Shown here one piece after another: positions 1-10,470 of a stretch of DNA of 64,000 nucleotides; within the stretch, counting starts at the first letter, position 1, and the number at the start of each line of letters is the position of its first letter. The stretch comes from Delphinus delphis (Eukaryota > Chordata > Mammalia > Artiodactyla > Delphinidae), in assembly GCF_949987515.2 (NCBI RefSeq), contig NC_082688.1:74218731-74282730 (forward strand), in the 5' to 3' direction. The position numbers were made by a program, and so were the translations under genes. Below the pieces are notes generated by a model. The model ran no database searches, was not told the origin of the DNA, and saw nothing but the letters and a program-made list of their open reading frames with translations.

Positions 1-1283
1 GTATTTCTATATCTCACTGCCTAGATTCTCCCTTATGAATTCTGTTGCACAATGAACCAAATCGTTGTATGGCTGCAATATCCCCTTCCTGTAAAGGGAA
101 ACTACAACCTATACTCTAGAAGTGAACATACAGCATTAGCATCTAAAATCTTCAAGGCTCACGTAAGTATTTTCTACATATTCCCACTCTGAGGATCCAA
201 ATTACAACTGCCATGCAGACTAAGGGAAAATGCAAATAAACAGGTAACTGAAAATGAAAAGACAAGTTTTAAAATGCAAGCAAGTTCATTGTTTTGAGAA
301 GATGTATAATCATTATCATTTCCCTGTATCTAAATTTTCTAAACTATTTTCAGGACAGCATCTGTGTTAAGTAGTAATCAGAAGCACCTGACAAGAGGAA
401 AAATTTTAAAGCAAGATTAGTCTGGAGAAGTCATGACTTGTAGCTCAAAACATCACCCGATTGTATTTGGTCTTTACCAGCTCTTCTTTTCCACATACCT
501 TAGAAATGGTTAATGTCCTCAAGTCAGACAAAACCGCCTTTCAAGTAGAGTAGTTTATATCATGTGCAGCAATATGCAAGCCTCATTTTTTTATAGTGAG
601 CAGGTACTGAGCAGCCACTCAGTTTTTATGAGACTTTTTAAAATTTGGAACATAAATTAAATATTTATGCCAGAGCTGCCAAAACGAAGACAAATAGCTC
701 TAGCAAACAATTCCCTTAATAAAATTCAATCACTATTATGCAAACTGTTGTCAAAAGGGTAAATGCAAGTTAACTTTTTTTTTAAAAGTTTTGCTTCATG
801 ATCCATGGAATTAATAACTAATGTCATGAACACTGAAAATTGAGTGCATCTTTATATTCTTTGTACTCCTTTGTGTTCTGGCAAATTTTTTTTTATTATT
901 TAATGTCCATCTTTCTTGCAAGGGGTCCTTTAGGAGTTAAAAATATAATTATATTTTCTCATCTAATTAAAATGTCACTCATTTATTTTGGCATATTAAG
1001 TATAATGGCTGTTACCCAAGGTTTCTTTTCATTTAGATTCTGATTATTTTGTCATGTCACTCAAAAATCTATGCTTTGCAACTTGTCCAAGATTTTTTCC
1101 CCTCATTAGCGTAAAGCATCTTAGAGTCCTGCTGGTAGTGCTTTATCTAGTGCAGGAAATGATTTGGATAATAAACAGCTGGAAACCAAAATGTTATGTA
1201 CTGGCAGAGAAAAAAATGAATATAAACTTCCTTCTCTTCCACCCCTTGTAATTTTATATATTGAGTTTTAGAATTAAAAAATA
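1..1283. other. AT-rich unique sequence, no gene seen
   Basis: I recognise no repeat family, exon or RNA gene here. The reading frames are short and stop-rich, as expected of intronic or intergenic mammalian DNA. Poly-T runs near 774-784 are the only low-complexity sequence. Confidence 0.5.
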
Positions 1284-1293
1284 AGAAGTTCCA

Positions 1294-1509
1294 GGGCTTC
1301 CCTGGTGGCGCAGTGGTTGGGGGTCCGCCTGCCGATGCAGGGGACACGGGTTCGTGCCCCAGTCTGGGAGGGTCCCACATGCTGCGGAGTGGCTGGGCCC
1401 GTGGGCCATGGCCGCTGGGCCTGCGTGTCCGGAGCCTGTGCTCTGCAGCGGGAGGGGCCGCAGCGGTGAGAGGCCCGCATATAGCCAAAAAAAAAAAATA
1501 AGAAGAAGA
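1294..1509 (+). mobile_element. CHR-2-like SINE (tRNA-Glu derived)
   Basis: The element starts with GGGCTTCCCTGGTGGCGCAG, the 5' end typical of cetacean CHR SINEs. An A-box-like segment follows, then a B-box-like GGTTCGTGCCC and an A-rich tail ending in a simple AGAAGAAG run. Target-site duplications of 11 bp (AGAAGTTCCAG) lie at 1284-1294 and 1510-1520, so insertion was by L1-type target-primed reverse transcription. The predicted proteins on both strands are by-products of the GC-rich SINE. Confidence 0.93.
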
Positions 1510-1520
1510 AGAAGTTCCAG

Positions 1521-3465
1521 AAAAGCATACTGGAAGACTGTCTATCAGACTCTTTCTGTTTTTCTTCCTTTCTTCTTATTATTTTTTTTTTACCACTTCT
1601 CATTTTCAACTTTTTTTTACTCTGTCCTCATTGTCCACTTTCTCTGTAAGATGAGGTGGTTGGACTAAATGGTATCTAAAATCATGGCCAGCTTTAGTTC
1701 TTGACTTGCAAAAACTTCTTATATATTCTAGAGGCTTCAGGATAGCAAATATGTTAGAGGAACAGGTGTGGGGTGCATATTTTCATTCTCCTTTTCTCCC
1801 ATTCTCTTATTTCTGTGTCCTTTCTTTTGTCTTCTCCATTTCCTGCCAAGCTACAAACATGGTTTTTCTTTTACATAGCTCATTTTGATTTCAAAGCAAC
1901 TGAAATGTTATGAATGTCATATATATATGTTTTCAGTTTTTTTAGTTTTTGTGTTTTTCCTGAATCATCTGTCTCAGCATTTCTCTTCAGGCCATTTTCA
2001 TTCAGGGGAAGGGGTAAAAGTACGCATGAAGAAAATATTTGTATATTTAAGGTCTTTCATCCTGAAGCTCGTGTGTTTAGCTCTTCTGAAAATGACACCT
2101 TTCCTTTGGAGGAGACTACCATCTGAAAGAAAAATACCAACATACCTGCTGTGTAATTGCTGAGCTATTACTGGGATTGAAAATGAGCAGGAAAGTTGAC
2201 AAGTCTTCAACTGCTAGCCACTGCTAGAATTCTGACATTGAGATGAAAAAACACAAAGCCATTACTGATCTGTGAGGAAACCAGGTGGTCTCTGATGCAC
2301 AAGATGCTCCTACCTGCTCATGAGCAATTGAACCTCAAGAGTTATCACCCGTAATTTATGAAAAATATAACTGAATCCAGTTTAGGCAAAAAAATAAAGC
2401 ACTAGCGCCATGAATAATATATTAATACTGGAAAATTACTCTTTACGAGATCAATATAAAATAGCTAACTCATTTAAATTACTTATTTACGATACTGATG
2501 ATGTGGTCTAAAAAAATAAGATACAGTTATATGGCAGGAAACAAAAAAAGGTACTGCTTCTCCTCCAAAGTCTGTGATTTGGAACAGCGCCTGTTTTGGA
2601 GAACAGTTGTTACCTGAGATGAATGCCAAAGTACCAGTACTTTTTTTCTCAAAATATTTCAAGAGTTGCTGTCCCTCTCTTTTGAATTCAATTCTGCCTT
2701 GGCATACACGCTTAGAGGTGAAACACTGAGCAGATGTCTTGGCATGCTGTACTCTGGTTTATGGACATCTTGTATAAGCCAACTGACCTCAGGAATGGTC
2801 TCCTTGCATCCCTACAGAAATATGCAAGAATTAGGGCATTCAGAGTTTAGAGTAATTTGGCCAGGAGACTTGGTCACACTCAGTCACAAGAAACCATTCA
2901 GGATTAAAGAAGTCAGATACACTTTGTTCAGAATAGCCTTGGGACTCAGGGTCAATTCTGAGAGAATCTAACAGGAACTCTTGTCTGAAGAGTTTCCAAG
3001 TCAAATTCTACAGCCACAGTGTGCATGCTACAAATGTCTATCTTAACAGGAAATCAGTACCATCCTATGATATGGATTCAGTAGCTGACAGTAATTAATT
3101 ACACCATTGAATTGTCATTTATTTAGAAAATTGAGTGTTTCTTGGTTTCCCACCTCTAAAGCCTCTGTTTATAAAATCACTTCCTAAAAACATTCAATAA
3201 GTCTCACTGGCTGTATCTTCTTATTCAAAAAATAAGCTAAATGAACTAAATATTTATTACAGTACTTTTCAAAGACAAAAGGACCAGTAAATATGAGTAC
3301 GGTCAAAGATTTTAACTCAAATAAGAATTTTATATTATTGCTTACTCGAATTTCACACAAACCTTTAAGATCTTCACTACTTTGTTGGGTACATAAATGG
3401 ATTAATATAAGACTATCACACACTAGGTGCTCAAACAATATGCACTGAATTTTTTAGTTCAAGAA
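1521..3465. other. Unique sequence, no gene seen
   Basis: Mostly AT-rich DNA with short T-rich tracts (1580-1620). Several short open frames occur on both strands, but none has a recognisable domain or splice context, and no repeat family is evident. Confidence 0.45.
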
Positions 3466-4662
3466 TTACAGGGGAGGAAATCAAAATGGCAGAGTAAGAG
3501 GACGCAGAGCTCACTTCCCCACACCCCCCATATGAACACATCAAAAATACATCTACATGTGGAGCAATTCTCACTGAAAACAAACTGGAGACTAGCAGAA
3601 AAACTCCCATACAACCAAGGCTGTAAGAAATACCCACCCAGAATTTAGTAGGAGTGGAAGAGAAGAGATCAGTTCAGAACCTGCACAGTTAGGAGGGGAC
3701 ACAAAAGAGGAGGGGGATTACAACCTGCTCAGAGATGCTCCCTGGGGAGTGAGCAGTTTGAACCACATATTGAATGCCCAAACTGTGGAGTCCCACACCA
3801 GGAGGATGAGTGCCCTTAACTGGTTGGAAAACCAGTGGGCATGACAGCAGGGGTGTAAGAAGCTTAGACTCCACCCATGATGAGCATGCACATGCTTGCT
3901 TACTACCGAAACAATGCAAAGGAAGCAGACCGAGACTGCTGCGAACTCTGAACCAGCTACCATGAACACCCCAGTGAGCCCCTCAGGCTGGGCCGAATTC
4001 TTGCTCTGGCCCCTCTTGCTCCATGGTGCATATCCAAAATAGGGCAAAGGCTTTGCTGGCCAAATAAAGTGTGCAATAATAGGGGCTGGAGCCAGCTCAG
4101 ACATGACACAGCGTCCAAACAGGGCAAGGGCAGCCATTGAATCAATATTGAATCAATCAATATTAAACCAACCCTAAAAGAAATGTTAAAGTGTCTTCTC
4201 TAAGTAGAAAAGAATATAACAATAGCTATAGGAAAGAAAAAATCCCACTATTATAGACAAAAATATAGAAAAGACTATGGATCAACCACTTATATAAGCT
4301 GGTATGATGATAAAACACAAAAAATTGTCAAGTCAATTAGAACTACAACAAACAGTTAAGGGATAAACATGAAGATGTAAAGTATGAAATCAAAAACACA
4401 AAACATGGGGGAGGGGAGTAAAAAAATGTAGATTTTTTAGAATGTGTTTGAACTTAAATCTACCAGTTTAAAACAAGTAGATATAATTATAGGGCAAAAT
4501 ATATGAACCCCATGGTAACCACAAATCAAAAACCTACAGTAGACACACAAAAACTAGAGAGAGAGCAACACAAGCATACCTCTAAAGAAAATCATCAAAC
4601 TACAAGAGAAGACACTAATAGAAGAACAGAGAAGAACTACAAAAACAACCAGAAAAGAAGTA

Positions 4663-4742
4663 CTGGGTTGGCCAAAAAGTTCATTTGGGTTTTTCCATAA
4701 AATCTTACAGAAAAACCCAAATGAACTTTTTGGCCAACCCAG
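4663..4742. mobile_element. 80-bp mariner-type MITE (near-perfect hairpin)
   Basis: Two 33-bp arms (4663-4695 and 4710-4742) are exact reverse complements around a 14-nt loop. The ends read CTGGGTTGGCC...GGCCAACCCAG, and a TA dinucleotide flanks each side (4661-4662 and 4743-4744), as in Tc1/mariner insertion. The terminal motif TTGGCCAAAAAGTT is that of mariner elements known in ruminants and other cetartiodactyls. It codes for nothing and would need a transposase supplied in trans. It sits inside the older L1, so it inserted later. Confidence 0.9.
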
Positions 4743-4779
4743 TAAGACAATGGCAATACTTTCATATATAATATAGTAA

Positions 4780-6082
4780 CTTTTAACATCAATGGACTAA
4801 ATGCTCCAGTCAAAAGACATGGGGTGGCCGATTGGATTAAATAAAGAGCCATTTATAAGCTGCTTAAAAGAAACTCATTTCAGAGCTCAAGGCACACACA
4901 AACTGAGCATGAGGGGTTGAAAATGATATTCCATGCAAAAGGAAACAATAAGAAATCTAAGGGAGCAATACTCAAATCAGACAAAGTATAACAGACTATA
5001 AAACAAAGTCTATAACAAAAGACCAAGAAGGACATTACATAATGATAAAGAGATCAATACAAGAAGGGGATATGACATTCATTAACATATATGCCCCCAA
5101 TATAGGAGCACTTAAATATAAAAAGCAACTTAACAAAAAGGGAGAAATCGACAATAAGACAATAATAGTAGGGGAGTTTAACACCCCACTGTCAATGGAC
5201 AGATCATCTGGACAGAAAACCACTAAGGAAACAATGATCTTATATGACACATTAGACAAGCTGGCTTAATGGCTATCTACAGAACATTTTATTCAAAAAC
5301 AGAACACACATTCTTTTCAAGTGCACACAGAACGTTCTCTGGGATAGATCACATGCTAGGCCACAAAATAAGTCTCAACATATTTAAGAGGGTATAAATT
5401 ATTTCAGGCATCTTTTCCAACCACAATGATATGAAAATAAAAATTAATTACAGGAAGAAAATGGGAAAACCACAGACAGTCAGGGAATTAACAACATTCC
5501 ACTAAAAAACCACTGAGTCAATGAAGAAATCAAAGAGAAAATCAGAAAATACCTTGAGATAAATGAAAATAAAAATACAACTTTCCAACATCTATAGGAC
5601 ACAGCAAACACAGGTCCAAGAGGGAAGTATATGCAAAACAGGCCTGCTTCAATTAAAAAAAAAAAAAAAAAGAACTCAAACAACCAACCTAACCTACCAT
5701 CTAAAGGAATTACAAAAGGAAGACCAAACAAAGGCCAAAATCAGCAGAAGGAAGGAAATAATAAAGATCAGAAAGGAAATAGAGACCAAAAAAAGAAACC
5801 ATAGACAGGATCAATGAAGCCAAGAGCTAGGAAAGTTTGGCTGAACTAATACCTATCCTCTCAAACTATGCCAAAAAATTGAAGAGTAGGGAATACTCCA
5901 GAATTCATTCTATTACGCCAAAATTATACCAATACCAAAACCATACAAAGACACTACAAAAAAAAAAAAGGAAAAAAGAAAATTGCAGGCCAATATCTCT
6001 GTTGAACACAGATGCAAATTTCCTCAACAAAATATTAGCAAACTGAATCCAACAATTTATAAGAGGAATCATACACCATGAC
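4780..6082 (+). pseudogene. L1 ORF2 remnant (endonuclease to start of reverse transcriptase)
   Basis: This is a decayed ORF2, the L1 protein that nicks target DNA and reverse-transcribes L1 RNA. An open piece at 5042-5269 carries the endonuclease landmarks NIYAPN and a GEFNTPLS segment. The usual motif is GDFNTPLS, whose Asp is a catalytic residue, so this copy has Asp changed to Glu. Further on, a frame at about 5340-5390 reads GIDHMLGHK, matching the Asp-His active-site block. A stretch near 5985-6060 matches the ISLLN/ILAN region at the front of the reverse transcriptase. Frameshifts and stops lie between the blocks, so no functional protein is possible. Confidence 0.8.
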
Positions 6083-6400
6083 ATGTTTTTTCTCGAATTA
6101 GTGTTTTCGTTTTCTTCAGATACATACCCAGGAGTGGAAATGCTGGATTATATGGTAGCTCTATTTTCAGTTTTATGAGGTACCTCTGTACTGTTTTCCA
6201 TAGTGGCTGCACCAGTTTACATTCCCACCCAAAATGTACAAGGGTTCCCTTTTCTCCACATCTCTCCAACATTTGTTATTTGTGGTCTTCTTGATGATAG
6301 CCATTCTGATTGCTGTGAGGTAGTATCTCATTGTGCTTTTGATTTGCATTTCTCTGATTAGCAATGTTGAGCATCTTTTTATGTGCCTGTTGGCTATGCT
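6083..6400 (-). mobile_element. L1 fragment, antisense (ORF2 C-terminal part)
   Basis: On the minus strand this encodes pieces of the L1 ORF2 C-terminus: a block equivalent to the zinc-knuckle-like region (around [11 protein letters not shown] in intact copies; here [12 protein letters not shown]) and the downstream [14 protein letters not shown] block. It is broken and has no tail. It abuts the sense-strand L1 at 6082/6083 with opposite polarity. The order of the pieces does not fit a simple 5' inversion of one insertion, so these are probably two events. Confidence 0.85.
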
Positions 6401-9400
6401 CTCATGTAAAGGGATTTCAAAACTCAGTTTCAAGCTCACTAGTGCTCAATGTATTTTCCTACTGGTTCCCTCCCCATCAACTAATTTTCCAAGTCATCTT
6501 GATCAAGGTCATGCCCAAGCTAAAGTACCAGATAAAGAGTCCAGAATATGAATAGCCCTTCTAGTTCTCTGTTTACTCCTGTGTCCACCTTCTCAACTTA
6601 TGTTGCAATGTCTTTATTCACTTACTTTGATTTTTTAATACTACTTAACAGAATCTTTTTCTGTCCATTTTTCCTCCTTCCTAGGAAATTTCCTTTTGCT
6701 TATTGTTTTTGTTTACTTTTATTTTTTTCTTTCTCAAAGGTCAGTTATACCCACATTCAAAGCACCTATCTTTTGTAGAGATTCTCTGGTCTAAACAATA
6801 TAATCATCATAATAATATAATCACTAAAGGACCACGTAATCCTGAGCAAAGAGAATTATGGCTGTTCAGGAGAGAAGCTGGGGCAAGAGTGAGGAGTCTG
6901 GAAACCTGAAGAGTCAGGGAATCCACAAGAGTAAGTATCTGTGGGACAGTTAACATTTCTCTCTCCAACTAAGCATCTATCATGTACATGCTATTCAGAA
7001 CACTGAAAAGACGGCTTTGGTGAGCTATTTCAGACCTTCTACCACTTTAAGCTCATTTGAGCTATTTGTGAATAGTTAACACTGTGAGATTTAAAGCAGG
7101 TCTGTGCATACGAGATGCTCATTTGTCTTTTGACTACCACAGCCGTATCTCCTAAGGGTACTCACTATGGTGGCAATGGCTTTGCCCACATAATGCCATA
7201 ACAACTATCTTTTCAAATCAGGCAAACTACAAATCAATCCTAATGTGGGGAGGAGGGATCAGTTCAATGATTTATTGGACTGAATTGAATACTTTAGTAA
7301 CAAGAGTTCTATCCATGGCCCTTAGCAGACATGGGTTGTTTGTTTTTTTGTTTTTTGTTTTTTTTACTAAAGAACACCCTCAATTCCAGGGGAAACACAA
7401 AGCTTTTTGAACAAAAGAACATTACAAAGAGGCTGCTTCGAAGAATAAGATCTCAATGATGTGGTATATTAGAGACATTATTGTAACTTGGTGGTTTTTC
7501 ATCTAAAACAGAGGAAAGAAAGATTTGTCCTAAATCTTTCTGGCTGGGAAGACTTTCATATGAGTCAGTCAACTCCAGGTGCATCTCATTTGCTCCCAGG
7601 GGTCAATAACTCAACTATGTTGTCAAATGGCTCCCTTCTAGTGACCACAAGGCAGGAAGAAGAGAAAAATCATTCCAGAATTGAGTATAAAAATAAAGTA
7701 TGTATTTTTCTAAAATATTGATTTCTTTATTGAATAATATTAAATAAGATTTCTCACTTGAGCAATAGGAATGACCATCAGTGAATGCTGTGATCATTTT
7801 TGAACTTAATTTTTCTTTTAATAGAATTTATGTAACAATCCTCACATTTTTACTTAGTAAAGATCTATAGATTCAAATTAATTGTGCTGCACTAAATCTG
7901 AGAATTGAGTTTAATAATGGTCAAAATTTTGATGCTCTAATAAGATTGTAATATTTTTAAATAAACTGCTCCAGATAAATAAAAACCTTCCAAAGCTAAG
8001 AGAAAAATATTACTTAGCCTGTCTCCTCTAAAAATTAAAGTACCAGTTAAATTAGTTCATATAAAGACTTAGTGAAAATCTTTGTAAGGAAATTCTTACC
8101 TTTTGTCTATGATTTCACACTTTACTTAGGGAGTTAAAAAACATTTGCTATTGCTTCATCTTTCTATTAGAGATCATCATCAGGAACAAACTTCACCTTG
8201 CAAGGTTCAAAGAGTTTAAAGATTAATTGTTGAGGAACATCAACATGAAAAATATCCATTTTTCTGCATTAGCATCTGATTTAATGAGCATAGATAGAAA
8301 TAAACAGTCGAGAGTAGTCAGGTGACGGATTTAGAGTCCAAAGCCTAAGGATGCATAAATGGGGTAAAACAGTTCTTCCTGTCTCTGTATATTAAACTAG
8401 AAGGTAACAAGACGTAAGTGAAAAATCACTAGGTGCAACCCAAAGAGTAGGGAAAAAGTGCTGACAGACTGAAAATGGCAAGAAAATATGGATGGGGCAC
8501 CGTGACAAGATGAGCTTGCGTGGTGGGCTTTTTTCAGTGTACAACTTATTTTACGGCCTTGTTAGTAATACAGTTGAAGTGCTATGATCTGATTATATCC
8601 TTGAGTATTCAGATTACATTTATTTTATTAGGGGCAATAAACCAAGCCTGTTTTTTTAAATCCTTTTTTTTTTTAATTCAATAAAGAGTAGAGTTAAATG
8701 CACGTGGGGAGAAAATAAGAGCATATCACTCCGGGGAACTCAGCGTTGCTATTTGGAGGATATCCAGAAGATTAAGTTAAAGCATTGGTAATTTATGGCT
8801 TCCAGAACTTGAGAAGCCTATTTCATGGCTGCATTTCATCCTTGGGGTTGGTGTGCACTTTAAAAAAATATTCTGCTAATTACATTCACTCTCTGTGTAA
8901 CGAAGAATCCATGCATAGAAGCCCATAACGACTACCTGAAAGTTCCCTTTGCAATTCACTGAGTTTATAAATAAATTTATTCCTTTTCTGTCTGGTTATG
9001 GAACCAATATCCCCCAATTTTTTCAATACCCAACATATTAACTCCATGGTTCAATAACTATGAATTTAGTTTCCACTTTTAAACCTCTGCTGTATTATGT
9101 TTATAATATAGATAAATATTAAAGGTATTAAAATAGGAATAAATTAGAGCCAGGAAGTAAGTCATTTAGTGCAATGATATTTCTAAAGCACCAGAGTCAA
9201 GAAATGAGAGATTATAGCACTAGCATTGCAAAATATAAATACCACATAAACAGCAATCTATTTATAGCTGTTTTACTGCTGTTACTCCTGTAAGGTAAGC
9301 TACTATTAGAGCCAGCCTTTCTAGTCTTCTGAATACATGGAGGGAAGTGGAGAAAATAACCATCTTATTAAAACATGACATCTAAATGCCTTATTTTTCA

Positions 9401-9599
9401 AGTTGCAGAAATGTAAGTAGCAGTAGTGTCCTGGGAGCATAGAAGCCACAGGATAATTTTAGCACTACATGAACAATGCAATTCAATAGTATGACACTTA
9501 AAGCTTCTCTTTTATATTGAAACAGACATGGCTATATTCTGCAGAAAAATGCAAAATGTATATGAATCTTAAAGATAAAACATGACTTCAAAAAATATT
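6401..9599. other. Unique sequence, no gene seen
   Basis: About 3.2 kb of AT-rich DNA. A T/G-rich simple stretch lies at 7337-7366 and a poly-T run at about 8664-8675. I found no recognisable repeat family, exon or RNA gene. Short open frames (for example 6548-6778 and 7488-7721) show no domain. Confidence 0.45.
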
Positions 9600-9800
9600 G
9601 AAAATGGATAACAAACAAGGACCTACTATATAGCACAGGGAACTCTGCTCAATATTCTGTAACAATCTAAATGGGAAAAGAATCTGAAAAAGAAGAGATA
9701 CACGTATACCTATCACCAAATCACTTTGCTGTGCACCTGAAACTAACATTAACACTGTTAGTCAACTATACTCCAATATAAAATAATTTTTTTTTTTTTA
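9600..9800 (+). mobile_element. L1 3' UTR fragment
   Basis: The sequence TATAGCACAGGGAACTCTGC, then CACTTTGCTGTGCACCTGAA and CAACTATACTCCAATATAAA, is the 3' end typical of cetartiodactyl L1. It is followed by an impure A/T tail. ORF2 is absent, so this is a strongly 5'-truncated copy. No convincing target-site duplication was found. Confidence 0.85.
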
Positions 9801-10264
9801 AAAGGGGTTGGGATATTTCTTCTGCCAGGCCCCTAAGGATGATTTCTCTCTCATCACCTTCAGAAGTGTCCCAGGGCAAACGATGGGGAAGCACTGGCCT
9901 AAAGGGTTCTTGAGAAACCCCAGAAGACAGGCAGTTTTTATCTTGGCACTCTCTGTTCCCCAGGTACACCAACAGGAAAGTATTACTTATAAGACACCTT
10001 GCACTAGTAGCTGTTAGGCCAGCTTTTCACCCTGACACTCATATTCCTCAACAGAGAAACAGGGTGATCAGGCTAGACTTCTAAGGTTCAACTCCAATCT
10101 ATGTTCTGTATGGGCAGCAGTAGGGAATGCAGAGCTTCTGGAAGAGGTACCTCTTTTATCCTGCTTGAGGCAAAAATGAAGACCTTTGGTCTCAAACTGG
10201 AAGTGGAAGGTGAATGGAGAGGCACTGTGAGCAAGTAATACCAGGATGAAGGAATGCTGGATGA
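9801..10264. other. Unique sequence, no gene seen
   Basis: Intermediate-GC DNA between the L1 tail and a MIR. Overlapping short open frames occur on both strands, but none has a recognisable motif. Confidence 0.35.
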
Positions 10265-10470
10265 AGCAATGCTGTTCATGAGAGCAATTATTTCCCGTGT
10301 TACATGCTTTATCACATTTAATTTCACAGTAGTCCTAAATATAGGTAAAATTGTGTGTTTTGCTGAGGAAGATTCTGAGAATCAGAAATGTAACTTGCAA
10401 AATGTCATACGATGGATCACTGGCTTGACCCCTGAGTTTCTGTCTTAACCACGATACCACACTGCAGCCT
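10265..10470 (-). repeat. MIR SINE (ancient), antisense
   Basis: Read on the plus strand, the order is MIR in reverse: TTATCACATTTAATTTCACA, then a gap, then ACTTGCAAAATGTCATAC, then TCTTAACCACGATACCACAC. This is the decayed form of the tRNA-derived head of MIR. It is highly diverged, so the ends are approximate. Confidence 0.6.

Larger units (their letters stand above)
3466..6082 (+). mobile_element. Old L1 (LINE-1) copy, sense strand, broken
   Basis: The left part (about 3480-3600) resembles an L1 5' end: AAAATGGCAGAGTAAGAGGA, then sequence like that preceding ORF1 in artiodactyl-type L1s. ORF1 is not recognisable as an open frame. From about 4780 the sequence follows L1 ORF2 (endonuclease, then the start of the reverse transcriptase region). 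A mariner MITE interrupts it at 4663-4742. Many stops and frameshifts mark it as an old, inactive copy. It ends near 6082, where an opposite-strand L1 piece begins. The assignment of 3600-4660 to the same element is by continuity and is less certain. Confidence 0.75.

Noticed and set aside
1313..1668. Open frames of 60-113 codons on both strands around 1.3-1.6 kb
   Set aside because: They lie in a CHR SINE and its simple-repeat tail. The same peptides recur at every SINE copy in the window.
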